DNA of 33,982 bases from Fidelibacterota bacterium. GTDB lineage: Bacteria; Fidelibacterota; Marinisomatia; Marinisomatales; TCS55. The position numbers were made by a program, and so were the translations under genes. Positions 23,508-33,230 of this stretch are shown here, one piece after another; position 1 is the first letter of the stretch; each line of letters starts with the position of its first letter. The notes beneath the pieces were generated by a model. That model worked only from the letters and a program-made list of their open reading frames with translations, was not told the origin of the DNA and did no database searches. The stretch is taken from the NCBI GenBank assembly GCA_018674655.1, contig JABGZQ010000041.1:1-33982 (forward strand). Direction: 5' to 3'.

Positions 23508-26029
23508 TTCTTTTTAGCCTTCTTTTTGGCTTTACGGCGTTTTTTTCTTGGTGGCGCAGCCCGCTTTTTGTTGATGAGTTCCACCCCTTCTTCTAATGTT
23601 ATTTTTTCCGGATCTGTATCTCGCGGGAGCGATGCGTTTACTTTGCCATCCGTGAGGTAGGGGCCATATCGTCCGGATTTCAAGACCAAAGATTCTCCCG
23701 TTTCTGGGTGGTCGCCCAAAGTGCGCAATTCCTGAGGGCCGCTGTTTCGATTCTTAATCAATTCCAATGCTTCAGCCAGTTCTATGGTTAAAGGCGACAT
23801 GGTAGGAGGGATGGTGCCGTTTTTTCCTTTCCCTGCAGTCACGTAGGGTCCGAATCGGCCATAGTCCGCTTTCACATCTTCGTCAGAATCAGGAAATTTT
23901 CCTAATATTCTGGGGAGTGATAATAGTTTAAGCGCCATTTCAAGATCAATATCATCGGCTGGCGTTCCTTTTGGAATCCCTTTTCGTTTACTGGTTTCTC
24001 CCAATTGAACATAGGGTCCGTAAGGTCCGTTTTTAACTAAAACCATTTCGCCGGAATCTGAATCTTTACCCAATTCCCGATCTTCATTGATTTCCTGATT
24101 CAAGATTTCCAATGCTTTATCCACATTTAAATCACCGAGATATACATTAGCAGGGACCGATTTTCGCGTTTCACCCTGTTGAATGAATGGACCATATTGC
24201 CCCACACGTATCTCGATAGGATCTCCATCATAATCCAATTGGAGAGAACAGGCTTTTCCAATATCTATTTTATCATCCAGCATCCCCACCAATCCAATTT
24301 GGTCATCAGAACCAAAATAGAATTCTTTCATGAAAGGAACAGCATCCAATTCACCGCGGGATATGGCGTCAAGACCATCTTCCATCTTGGCAGTGAACTG
24401 ACTATCCACCAGAGAAGTAAAATGGTTTTCGAGAAGTTGGGTAACTGCAATTCCCAAAAATGTAGGCGTCAGTTTTCCCTTGTCTCGTGCTACGTAAGTA
24501 CGATAAACAATGGTATCAATAATATTGGCAAAGGTGGATGGGCGTCCAATACCCTGTGCTTCCAATTCTTTCACCAGAGAGGCTTCTGTAAACCTCGCCG
24601 GTGGTTTGGTCGCATGTTCATCGGCTGTTAATTCATTGCAGGTGAGGGTTTGTCCTTTGGGCATATCAGGTAAAATTGATTCCTGATCTTCCGTGACGCC
24701 GCTTCTGCGATCTGTACTTTCTACGTAAGCAGCCATATAGCCCGGGAATAGAATCACTTTTCCATTGGCACGGAATTCCGTTTTTTGATTTTCAACTGTT
24801 ACGGCAATTTGTTTCACTTTGGCCGATTTCATTTGGGATGCCAATGTTCGTTTTCGAACAAGGTCATATAATTTTGCTGCATCTTCATCGATGGCACCGC
24901 GAACTTGATCCACCGATGAAAAAGTAACACCAGCAGGGCGGATGGCTTCGTGGGCTTCCTGGGCATTTTTCACTTTTGTAGCGTAAGTCCGTGCTTGTTC
25001 CGGTAAATATTCTTGACCAAAACGAGATACAATTTCATTTCGCGCACCATTGATGCCCTCTGCCGAAAGGGTGGTGGAATCGGTCCGCATATAGGTAATA
25101 AACCCTTGTTCATATAGTCGCTGGGCCGTACGCATGGTTTTCCGTGCTGAGGATCGCAGTTTCCGTGCTGCTTCCTGTTGAAGCGTGGAAGTGGTAAAGG
25201 GTGGTTTGGGATGAGAATTTTTTATCTTTTCTTCCACATCCTTAACTGTCCAGGGGCCACCTTTCAATTCTTTTACCAATTCATCTGCCTGGGCTTTGGA
25301 TAATAATAGGACATCTTGTTTTTTTAATTGACCTGTATTCGGGTCAAAATCTTTTCCGGTTGCGAGACGCTTACCGTCCACACGAATGAGTGTAGCGGGA
25401 AATGGATTGTCTTTTGATTGTAAGTTTGCCTTTAAATCATAATATAATGCAGAATGGAATGCCTGGCGAAGTCGTTCTCTTTCCACAATCATCCGAAGTG
25501 CAGACGATTGTACACGGCCAGCCGAAAGGCTAACGGTTACAAATTTCATATTCTTTTTTAACGTACTCCAGAGGACGCGAGAAACTTTATATCCCACAAG
25601 TCGGTCAATGATACGCCGGGTTTGGCGAGCGGCCACTAAATCGCTATCGATTCCCCGAGGGTTATTCATACCCTCTTCAACACCTTCTTTTGTGATTTCT
25701 GTAAACTGAACACGAGAAAGTTTAGATGGATCGACTTCCGTAGCAATATGTGCTGCAATGGCTTCTCCTTCACGATCTGGGTCAGTGGCGATAACGATTC
25801 GGTCGGCCTTCTTCGCCAAAGATTTAAAATCTTTGATGAAGGATTTCTTATCAGGAAGCACATCTTCTACCGTTGTAAAGTCGTTATCCACATCCACGCC
25901 CAATTCTTTTTTGGGTAAATCCTTGATGTGGCCAACGCTGGCCATGACTTCATATTCACCACCAAGGTATTTCGAAATGGTTTTTGCCTTCGAAGGCGAT
26001 TCAACAATTAATATTGGTTTTGAACTCAT
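23504..26029 (-). CDS. topA: DNA topoisomerase I (type IA)
   Basis: Relaxes negative supercoils by single-strand passage. The TOPRIM domain holds DPDREGE (83-89) with the metal-binding acids, and the cleaving tyrosine is Y313 in GFITYMRTDST. The 841-residue length includes a C-terminal series of four short repeats built on YGPY/YGPF (GQYGPF, NGPYGPY, YGRFGPY, SGRYGPY). These lack the CxxC zinc ligands of E. coli-type tails; the protein ends in a strongly basic Lys/Arg tail that probably binds DNA. ATG 26029 has a weak AGAG site. It sits between hisS and the CcmH-like gene on the same strand. Confidence 0.97.
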   Translation of the reverse strand: MSSKPILIVESPSKAKTISKYLGGEYEVMASVGHIKDLPKKELGVDVDNDFTTVEDVLPDKKSFIKDFKSLAKKADRIVIATDPDREGEAIAAHIATEVDPSKLSRVQFTEITKEGVEEGMNNPRGIDSDLVAARQTRRIIDRLVGYKVSRVLWSTLKKNMKFVTVSLSAGRVQSSALRMIVERERLRQAFHSALYYDLKANLQSKDNPFPATLIRVDGKRLATGKDFDPNTGQLKKQDVLLLSKAQADELVKELKGGPWTVKDVEEKIKNSHPKPPFTTSTLQQEAARKLRSSARKTMRTAQRLYEQGFITYMRTDSTTLSAEGINGARNEIVSRFGQEYLPEQARTYATKVKNAQEAHEAIRPAGVTFSSVDQVRGAIDEDAAKLYDLVRKRTLASQMKSAKVKQIAVTVENQKTEFRANGKVILFPGYMAAYVESTDRRSGVTEDQESILPDMPKGQTLTCNELTADEHATKPPARFTEASLVKELEAQGIGRPSTFANIIDTIVYRTYVARDKGKLTPTFLGIAVTQLLENHFTSLVDSQFTAKMEDGLDAISRGELDAVPFMKEFYFGSDDQIGLVGMLDDKIDIGKACSLQLDYDGDPIEIRVGQYGPFIQQGETRKSVPANVYLGDLNVDKALEILNQEINEDRELGKDSDSGEMVLVKNGPYGPYVQLGETSKRKGIPKGTPADDIDLEMALKLLSLPRILGKFPDSDEDVKADYGRFGPYVTAGKGKNGTIPPTMSPLTIELAEALELIKNRNSGPQELRTLGDHPETGESLVLKSGRYGPYLTDGKVNASLPRDTDPEKITLEEGVELINKKRAAPPRKKRRKAKKKAKKK

Positions 26030-26101
26030 TGTATCTCTTTTTTTCTGTAATCAGTAGCAATGCCGCAGATTCGCGCGCGTATATTAATGTAAAAGAAAAT
26101 T

Positions 26102-27364
26102 TTATAATGTCAAAGAATTGATATGATCTACCAACGCTTTTATTTTTACCGGTTCCTGATCTCCCGTTTTCAAATCCTTAATTTCGGCCTGTCCCGACGC
26201 TAATTCTTTATCTCCAATAATGACAGCAATGGTTGCTCCGGATTTATTAGCCTCTCGCATTTGGGCTTTTATAGATCGACGCAATGGATCAAAATTTGTG
26301 CGAATATTATTCTGTCTCAAATCTTCCGCTAATTTTGCCACCGACGGTCGGGCTTCATCCCCAAGTCCTATAATATATACTTGTGTAGAATTGCCGCTTG
26401 AATCGTCATCACCTAGGGCTAAAAGGATTCGTTCCATCCCGGCGGCGAAACCGATGCCCGGCGTAGGCTTACCGCCCAATGTTTCTACGAGCCCATCATA
26501 ACGACCGCCACCGCAGATGGCATTCTGGGCGCCCAGGGCAGTAGACGTAATTTCAAATGTGGTTCGGGTATAATAATCCAATCCACGCACAAGATTCGAC
26601 TCGATGGTATATTGAATCCTCATAGCATCAAGCAGTGAACATACTTCTTCAAAATGGGCTTTGTCTTCACCCGTCCATGAATCAGAAATATTGGGAGCAT
26701 CTTTCAAAATTTCAATTTCGTAGGGCGCTTTTGTATCCAAAACACGAAGAGGATTATTTTCAAATCTTTTCTGGCTGGTTTCACTTAAATCATTAAAGTG
26801 TGGTTTTAAAAAATCACGGAGTGCATTGCGAAAATCACTTCTGCATTCAGGTGAGCCAATTGAATTCAACTTCAAGGTTAGGTTTGTTAACCCAATATCA
26901 TTAAAAACAGACATGGCCAAGGCAATGACTTCTGCATCCATTTCCGGGAATTCGGACCCAAAGGATTCAATTCCGAATTGGTGAAATTGGCGGTACCGTC
27001 CTTTCTGGGGACGTTCTCTCCGAAATAGCGCATCTATATAATAAAGTTTATTGATGGTGCTTTGGCCCCCCAGATTATTCTGTATGAATGACCGTACTAC
27101 AGGCGCCGTCAATTCCGGTTTCAGGGTGAGATTCTCGCCACTCTGATCCGTCCAGCTATACATTTCTTTCGAAACAATATCCGTTTCTTGCCCCACACCA
27201 CGTGCGAAAAGTTCTGTTCTCTCGAAGGTAGGGGTGCGAATTTCACGATACCCATAAGTGTCCATTGTGTTGCGGATGGTGGTTTCCAGTGCTTGCCAGC
27301 GTTGGCTTTGATCCGGAAGAATATCCTGAGTACCTTTAATTGATTGGATAAATTCTTTAGTCAT
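26102..27364 (-). CDS. hisS: Histidine--tRNA ligase
   Basis: Class II synthetase charging tRNA-His. The N terminus IKGTQDILPDQSQRW (9-23) is typical, motif 1 lies in YGYREIRTPTFERTELF (38-54), and the two histidine-specific motifs are RGLDYYTRTTFE and GGGRYDGLVETLGG. Motif 3 is GIGFAAGMERI. The C-terminal anticodon-binding domain is complete (from about residue 330). Length 420 is standard. ATG 27364 follows the zinc-ribbon/DUF2007 gene by 4 bp. Confidence 0.96.
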   Translation of the reverse strand: MTKEFIQSIKGTQDILPDQSQRWQALETTIRNTMDTYGYREIRTPTFERTELFARGVGQETDIVSKEMYSWTDQSGENLTLKPELTAPVVRSFIQNNLGGQSTINKLYYIDALFRRERPQKGRYRQFHQFGIESFGSEFPEMDAEVIALAMSVFNDIGLTNLTLKLNSIGSPECRSDFRNALRDFLKPHFNDLSETSQKRFENNPLRVLDTKAPYEIEILKDAPNISDSWTGEDKAHFEEVCSLLDAMRIQYTIESNLVRGLDYYTRTTFEITSTALGAQNAICGGGRYDGLVETLGGKPTPGIGFAAGMERILLALGDDDSSGNSTQVYIIGLGDEARPSVAKLAEDLRQNNIRTNFDPLRRSIKAQMREANKSGATIAVIIGDKELASGQAEIKDLKTGDQEPVKIKALVDHINSLTL

Positions 27365-27368
27365 TTTA

Positions 27369-27695
27369 TTATATAATATCTTTCAGTAAGTCTTCTGCTT
27401 GTGCCTTTAATGAGTCAGGAATATACAATTTTACAGAGCCACCGGGCAGGCTCAAAGCTTTAATTCCGAAAGCGGAACTGATAAAATCACCTTTGGTATA
27501 GCAGGGCACATCATGATCTTTTAAGATTTCCACTGCCATATCAGCCATAATGGTTCCCTCAAAATCTGCAATGGAAACCCAGGTCATGTTATCTAAAGGA
27601 CCTGATTCCGGGTTAAGGTCAACCAAGGAAACACCACAATCCTGGCAGATATTTATGTTTTCAACATATTCACTTTTACATTCTGGACAAAACAA
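27369..27695 (-). CDS. Zinc-ribbon protein with DUF2007 domain
   Basis: The 108-residue protein has an N-terminal four-cysteine zinc ribbon (C3, C6, C17, C20) and a C-terminal DUF2007-type putative signal-transducing domain (about 38-108: ISIAD/VSIADFEGTIMADMAVEIL, ending LYIPDSLKAQAEDLL). Such proteins are small cytosolic folds related to PII-like ACT shapes; function unknown. The start is TTG 27695, supported by a perfect GGGGAGG six bases upstream and by the first cysteine pair lying directly after it. It lies between lptD and hisS. Confidence 0.85.
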   Translation of the reverse strand: MFCPECKSEYVENINICQDCGVSLVDLNPESGPLDNMTWVSIADFEGTIMADMAVEILKDHDVPCYTKGDFISSAFGIKALSLPGGSVKLYIPDSLKAQAEDLLKDII

Positions 27696-27739
27696 GCAGT
27701 ACCTCCCCTATTTATTATGTAAAGTTTATTAATAAAATA

Positions 27740-30700
27740 TTATCGGTCAAATAAAGATGGTCTACTGAAAGACCCGCCTCTTTGCTCAAGCTTCAAGTCT
27801 TGAAGATTCGGTGATTTTACATTCAGTTTTAAATAAAGTCCGGAAGCATATCCATTCGGCGTCCAATTGACACTCATCTCCCAGCAATGGAGATCCCGAT
27901 AGATAGAAAACGTATGGCTGACTAAATCTTGTTTAATAAGATCAAACCTTGCATTATACTTTACTTTCCAATATTCTGTTACTTGTATAGTTGAATTGGT
28001 AGACATCCAGAAAGTTTTCTGAGGGTTATTGGGATTTGCATTATTATAAGCAAAACTAAAGCTGGCAGATGTGGACCAAAAGTCGCCAGGAAGTTTTTTA
28101 TCATTATTTCCTGCGTTCCCAAAGCTATTGAATCCTTTTGCAAGGTTGGCACCATCTACTCTATCCATAATTATGGTTGTATCCTCTTCTGTAGTTTCTT
28201 CATCGTCCTTTTCAAAAGAAAGTCGCTTGCCTGCGAACCTAAACCCCGTAGAAAATCGAGCACTGATTAATCTGGGTGTTGGGAACCCGCCAGCGGTTTT
28301 GAATTGGTTTATGCGCATATTTTTTTCTTTATCAAAATCATACCAATCGTGGGTCATAGAAAAATCTAAATTCAGCTTTCGACTTACATTGGCGCGAATC
28401 GAAGAACTGATATTGCTCCACTGGAATTCATCTGCTACAAAATTTCGGCTGGTGCTCATTCGCCAAGAAAACAAATCCTGCTTTCTTTCGTTTTCTCCAT
28501 TTACAATCTTTGCCTGAAAACTATTGGTCATAGAAAAGTTCATAGATTGGTTCTCACCTCGCGGTGTCCCACCGGCCATGGTGCCTGAGAACCGATCAAA
28601 GTACACTACCTCTCCATTGTCTTGTTGAATCACTTCATAATACCCTGGGTTAGCGCCAAAAACTTCTTGCGAAAAATCGGGTCGATATGAATATCCAATG
28701 GAGGGAGCAATGACATGGCGAATCGCTTCCATCTTACCTATTTTGATTGGGAATAATCCATAGATTTGGGTATTCATAGAAATGTTAAATGAACCGGTAG
28801 TCCGCGCCGCAAAGCCGGTCACCTCATTTCGGTTAACTATTCCAGTAGAATCAATTGCGCCGGTGAATGATCGATTCACCCAATCCGATTTCAATGAAAG
28901 GCTGGGCGTCACATTAATATATTTAAATATTTTGGATGACATGCTTAGTCCAGAGGAATGAGTCATAAAATAATCGGCAAATGACTGAGCCAAAGGGTCT
29001 TCATTCTCATTCATCATCCATCGATAACCTGTGGTGGTATCATCGATGGCATAAGCTTCTGATTCATAATAATTTTTTAGATTGTTTGTAAACCGGGAGG
29101 AATAACGATAGTTGATATTATGATACCATTGCTTCTTTTTTGCCCTAGTGGGAAAAAGGGCCCGTTGAGAGTGTGTAAATGCCAATTGGGGTAGTGTATT
29201 GGTGGTAATGTTTATTTGCTGACCTTCCCGTGTTGGAGTGGAATAAAATACAGTATTTTGGTCAATTTTTTTCTCCGCCATGAGGTCTCGCCTGGATGAG
29301 AGGTTAACACTCATACTATTTTTTGATTTGGGCCAACGTTTAGAATATGTGGCATTAGATACGGCCTGTTGGTTTAGTCGTTGACTTTGTTCCATACCAG
29401 TCCGGCGGTTGTAATCACCACTGGAATAATAGCTGGCATTCACAGAAGCAGATTGATTGTTACGTAATTGTTGACGATGGTTCCATCGAACCACATAATC
29501 ACTTTGGCGGTTTCCCCATATATTATAAATATCTCGATCTTCATCTAAAACTGAACTGGCAAATCGCTGTTTGGTTTCCAGGTCTAAATTCCCCGAGTAT
29601 GCATATCGTTTCATGTAATTATTTTTCGCCCTCAGGGTAATCCCATCGCGATCATAAAGACTCATGGTGAATTTGGAATCAAAATATTCACTGGCCGCCC
29701 AATAATAACCCAGTCCGTTAATATAGCCACCCCAACGGGCATCCGTTCCGTAAGATGGCATAATCCACCCAGAATGTCGTCGCCCTTTTTGGTGGGGGAA
29801 TACCCCAAATGGCAAACCGAATACTGGAATATTTGCAATATATAATACAATAGGTCGAGCGATAACTTTATCTTCATTAATCATTTTCATGTTTTGACTT
29901 TCAAAATGAAAATGAGGGTCATCTAATTCGCAGGTTGTATAAGCTGCGTCGTCGATATAAAACACATCCATATCTTGGTTTCTTATTTCTTGGCCATGAT
30001 AATAACCATCCTCCGCTTTGGTGGTGCCTTGAATGACCTTCCCATGCCGAGTTTCAAGATTATAGATCATGGTATCACCCACCATGGGCTCTTCGCCATT
30101 CTCTACCATCGAAGGACGAATCCAGCCATAAGTTGAATCTTTTTTGGATTCTGGTAATGCCCTTAATAGATTATTACGCCAGGCCACATTGATGAATCCT
30201 GCACTTAGATTAATATTGGTATAGTCAATAAAAGCATCTCCGTGAAGGTCCGTGAATTCGTTAATCACATCATAATCAATATCTTCAGATTCATATTCAA
30301 TGGGGCCATCTACATCTGCACCGGTGGAATCCGGTGTATAAACACCTCTTGATCCACCTGTTACATAAATATTTTGCAATTCATTTTCAGTGAAATTCAT
30401 AATAATTGTATCACCGGACGCTTCATTTTTACCTTGATAAACAGAATCTTCAAAAATGTGATACAGGGTGGTGGCCATACCTTCTAATCGCATGGAGTCC
30501 ATTATGCCGTCAGTGAAGTACCCGCGAAGAATCGATCCAGTCATATCATCAGAAAAAGATATTGAATCCTCAAAAGTAAGGGTGTCCCCATCTATAATAT
30601 TCGTCCACTCTCGAATGCCTATAGAAGGGTGGGTGGCATGAGCATTGCTGGGGATAAATAGACTTTTCAAAATATCCTCATCATACTCTAAAAATATTTC

Positions 30701-31372
30701 GCTTCCGGCAATCGTTTGGTTGTTGTCGATAATTTCCGGTTTAATTCGAAGGGTAGTTTTTCCATTTTCTCGATCGTAAATGGCTTCGCCACATGTCGCC
30801 AATCGCCCTTCTTCAGTAATGGAAACATTGCCTTTCGCAGCGTAAGAGACGCCATCCGATTCAGGAATCTCAAAATATTCAATTCGATCACCTTTAATTG
30901 TTTGTTTATCTTGAATAAGTATCGTGTTGCCATTTGCAGAGCCACTATCCAATTCTGAAAAATAAAATAAAGTATCGGCCACCAAGCTATATGTGGTATC
31001 CCAAACATGGGTATTGCTATAGGCGATCATGATATCTTTGGGCGAATCCACAAAAAGGGAATCGCAAGTGAGGTTTTGCACATCTTCTACCATGGATACA
31101 TTGCCGAATAGAAATCCTTGTTCTGTCTTTTTATCAAAGCGGGCCCAGTCACAATTCATCACCATGTCTCCCTTATGAAAAATGACGTTGCCCCTTAAAT
31201 ACTGCATGGATAGCCCATCAACCGTAATATTTTCTAATAGATCGGCTTGTTTGAGGCGTAAGCGATCATCTTGACCAAAGGATAGGGTCAGAAGTAAAGA
31301 GATGGCCAAGCAGGTGGTCCATCGACCATTTTTCTTTGGATTGGAATGATTTAAGAAATAAATAAACCGCAT
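27740..31372 (-). CDS. lptD: LPS-assembly outer-membrane protein LptD (OstA)
   Basis: LptD forms the outer-membrane barrel that inserts lipopolysaccharide, with LptE. From ATG 31372 the product has 1210 residues: a signal peptide (to about residue 33, ending LSFGQ), an N-terminal OstA/LptA-like beta-jellyroll (about 35-260, repeated G-x-V-x-F/Y strands such as LRGNVIFHKGDMVMNC), and a long C-terminal beta-barrel. The barrel includes the family stretch VFGLPFGVFPHQKGRRHSGW and many Tyr/Asn/Arg-rich strands. At about 1200 residues it is longer than the proteobacterial form and resembles the Bacteroidota/FCB type. The start overlaps the rarA stop (TAATG), so an ATG eight codons earlier is not needed. 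It shows that the organism probably makes LPS. Confidence 0.9.
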   Translation of the reverse strand: MRFIYFLNHSNPKKNGRWTTCLAISLLLTLSFGQDDRLRLKQADLLENITVDGLSMQYLRGNVIFHKGDMVMNCDWARFDKKTEQGFLFGNVSMVEDVQNLTCDSLFVDSPKDIMIAYSNTHVWDTTYSLVADTLFYFSELDSGSANGNTILIQDKQTIKGDRIEYFEIPESDGVSYAAKGNVSITEEGRLATCGEAIYDRENGKTTLRIKPEIIDNNQTIAGSEIFLEYDEDILKSLFIPSNAHATHPSIGIREWTNIIDGDTLTFEDSISFSDDMTGSILRGYFTDGIMDSMRLEGMATTLYHIFEDSVYQGKNEASGDTIIMNFTENELQNIYVTGGSRGVYTPDSTGADVDGPIEYESEDIDYDVINEFTDLHGDAFIDYTNINLSAGFINVAWRNNLLRALPESKKDSTYGWIRPSMVENGEEPMVGDTMIYNLETRHGKVIQGTTKAEDGYYHGQEIRNQDMDVFYIDDAAYTTCELDDPHFHFESQNMKMINEDKVIARPIVLYIANIPVFGLPFGVFPHQKGRRHSGWIMPSYGTDARWGGYINGLGYYWAASEYFDSKFTMSLYDRDGITLRAKNNYMKRYAYSGNLDLETKQRFASSVLDEDRDIYNIWGNRQSDYVVRWNHRQQLRNNQSASVNASYYSSGDYNRRTGMEQSQRLNQQAVSNATYSKRWPKSKNSMSVNLSSRRDLMAEKKIDQNTVFYSTPTREGQQINITTNTLPQLAFTHSQRALFPTRAKKKQWYHNINYRYSSRFTNNLKNYYESEAYAIDDTTTGYRWMMNENEDPLAQSFADYFMTHSSGLSMSSKIFKYINVTPSLSLKSDWVNRSFTGAIDSTGIVNRNEVTGFAARTTGSFNISMNTQIYGLFPIKIGKMEAIRHVIAPSIGYSYRPDFSQEVFGANPGYYEVIQQDNGEVVYFDRFSGTMAGGTPRGENQSMNFSMTNSFQAKIVNGENERKQDLFSWRMSTSRNFVADEFQWSNISSSIRANVSRKLNLDFSMTHDWYDFDKEKNMRINQFKTAGGFPTPRLISARFSTGFRFAGKRLSFEKDDEETTEEDTTIIMDRVDGANLAKGFNSFGNAGNNDKKLPGDFWSTSASFSFAYNNANPNNPQKTFWMSTNSTIQVTEYWKVKYNARFDLIKQDLVSHTFSIYRDLHCWEMSVNWTPNGYASGLYLKLNVKSPNLQDLKLEQRGGSFSRPSLFDR

Positions 31373-32673
31373 TAATTTGAATATCTTTTTGGCCAAAGTT
31401 TTTTCAGCCGCCCTCGGATGTATTCTTCATATCCTAACTCTGTGGGATGGTAAAATGTTTCCGGATTTCCTTCAGGAAAGTAATTTTCACTTACAAAGTG
31501 ATCCGGGTGGTTGTGAGGGTATTGATAATCTTTGCCATGGTCCAACGATTTCGTTAGGCCTGTGGGTGCATTTCTTAAATGGATGGGCACACTGGGTGAA
31601 TTTTCAGATTTAACTTTTTCTGTTGCGCTATTGATAGCCCTATAGCTGGCGTTAGATTTAGGCGCACTCGCCAAATAGGTGGTAACCTGGGAGAGGACAA
31701 TGGCGGCCTCCGGCATACCAATCATATGGACGGCTTGAAACCCTGAAGTGGCTATTGTCAATCCCCGGGGATCAGCATTCCCAATATCTTCCGAAGCCAA
31801 AATAATAAGTCGCCGCGCAATAAATTCTGGTTTTTCACCGCCATCCAGCATTAGCGCGAGCCAATAGACTGCCGCATCTGGATCGCTTCCACGAACTGAT
31901 TTAATAAATGCACTGATGGCGTCATAATGGTAGTCGCCTGATTTATCATAAAGCTGAGTTTTACTTTGGAGCGCTTCATTCAATATCTCGGATGAAATCA
32001 TACCATCGTTCCCAACAAGGCTGGCAGCCAATTCGACTGTATTTAGCATTTTTCGCGCATCACCACCGGCAGACTTAATTAGTGTTAACGACACATCATC
32101 ATCTAATTGTATTTTACCTTTGGATAAAACAATATCCTCTTTAAAGGCCCGATCCAATACCATGGACAATTGATTTTCATCTAAATGTTTCAAGGTTAAT
32201 ACTCTGCATCGAGATAGGAGGGGAGATATCACTTCGAATGATGGATTTTCTGTGGTTGCACCAATTAAAGTGATCACTCCTTCTTCAACTGCATGAAGGA
32301 GGGCATCTTGTTGGGATTTGCTGAAGCGATGAATTTCATCAATAAATAAAATTGTAGGATGACCTAAATCCCGATTGGCTTTCCCTTTTTCAATTACTTT
32401 CCTTAAATCCTTCACCCCACTAGACACGGCCGATAATTCATGTATTTCTGCATTTAAACTATTGGCAATAATGCGAGCCAATGTGGTTTTACCCGTACCA
32501 GGAGGTCCCCAGAAAAGAAGTGAAAATAATTGATCTTTTTCTAAAAGTTTTGATAAGATTTTTTCTGGGTCAATCAAATGAGATTGTCCAATAAATCCGG
32601 ACAGAGATTGTGGACGAACCCGATCTGCCAGAGGTGGCAGATGTTGATTAAATAGAGATGGCGTGGCAGACAT
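31372..32673 (-). CDS. rarA: Replication-associated recombination protein A (RarA/MgsA), AAA+ ATPase
   Basis: AAA+ ATPase related to clamp-loader ATPases that acts at stalled replication forks. Motifs: PLADRVRPQSLSGFIGQSHL (14-33), Walker A GPPGTGKT (56-63), Walker B LFIDEI (109-114), sensor 1 IGATTENPSF and the arginine finger region SPLLSRCRV. The C-terminal RarA domain with ASEDIGNADPRGL and the conserved PVPIHLRNAPT-like stretch (here SVPIHLRNAPTGL) is complete. Length 433 fits. It heads the minus-strand run into lptD and overlaps it by one base. Confidence 0.95.
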   Translation of the reverse strand: MSATPSLFNQHLPPLADRVRPQSLSGFIGQSHLIDPEKILSKLLEKDQLFSLLFWGPPGTGKTTLARIIANSLNAEIHELSAVSSGVKDLRKVIEKGKANRDLGHPTILFIDEIHRFSKSQQDALLHAVEEGVITLIGATTENPSFEVISPLLSRCRVLTLKHLDENQLSMVLDRAFKEDIVLSKGKIQLDDDVSLTLIKSAGGDARKMLNTVELAASLVGNDGMISSEILNEALQSKTQLYDKSGDYHYDAISAFIKSVRGSDPDAAVYWLALMLDGGEKPEFIARRLIILASEDIGNADPRGLTIATSGFQAVHMIGMPEAAIVLSQVTTYLASAPKSNASYRAINSATEKVKSENSPSVPIHLRNAPTGLTKSLDHGKDYQYPHNHPDHFVSENYFPEGNPETFYHPTELGYEEYIRGRLKKLWPKRYSN

Positions 32674-32765
32674 GATTGAATTTACTCTTATTCATGCGGG
32701 GAAATTTACAGTAATTCTATTCTGTCAATTGATGTAAACTTCGGCCTTTCTAAGGGAGAAAAATT

Positions 32766-33170
32766 ATGAAACTAAAATGGCAAATACCTGCATTGGCAAT
32801 ATTCATGTTAGTGGCGGGTTGCAGTAAGGAAGATAAAGTGATAGATGGTGAATTAATGATAGAAGATATCATTGTTGGAGAAGGCACAGAGGCGGTTAAA
32901 CACAGTATCGTTACGGTGAATTATACCGGTTGGCTAGAAGATGGAACCAAGTTTGATTCTTCTTTAAACCCAGGACGGGAACCCTTTAGGTTTACCGTAG
33001 GTGCTGGACAAGTAATTCAAGGGTGGGACCAAGGCGTTCCAGGGATGAAAATTGGGGGAAAACGTAAACTAACTATTCCACCTAGTATGGGGTATGGAAA
33101 CCGTGATATGGGCGTTATCCCATCAAATTCAGTTCTCATTTTTGAGGTAGATTTACTGGGTGTAGAATAG
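32766..33170 (+). CDS. FKBP-type peptidyl-prolyl cis-trans isomerase lipoprotein
   Basis: The 134-residue protein starts with a lipoprotein signal [19 protein letters not shown] (acylated C19). After a short acidic linker it carries a single minimal FKBP domain (about 32-134). Active-site features are present: [16 protein letters not shown], the [19 protein letters not shown] stretch, and [12 protein letters not shown] with the flap tyrosine. It should catalyse proline isomerisation in the envelope. A strong GGGAG site lies 7-8 bases before ATG 32766. It is divergent from rarA and upstream of the methyltransferase gene. Confidence 0.94.
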   Translation: MKLKWQIPALAIFMLVAGCSKEDKVIDGELMIEDIIVGEGTEAVKHSIVTVNYTGWLEDGTKFDSSLNPGREPFRFTVGAGQVIQGWDQGVPGMKIGGKRKLTIPPSMGYGNRDMGVIPSNSVLIFEVDLLGVE

Positions 33171-33230
33171 TTACACTTCGGTCTGCGTAGTCGCGGACAA
33201 TTAACCATTTGGGCAATCGTGGATGAATGA

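Noticed and set aside
24179-24631. Plus-strand open frame of 150 codons
   Set aside because: It is antisense to the conserved C-terminal half of topA and has no recognisable domain or ribosome site.
28071-28517. Plus-strand open frame of 148 codons
   Set aside because: It is antisense to the lptD barrel region; the composition reflects the opposite strand and no family is seen.
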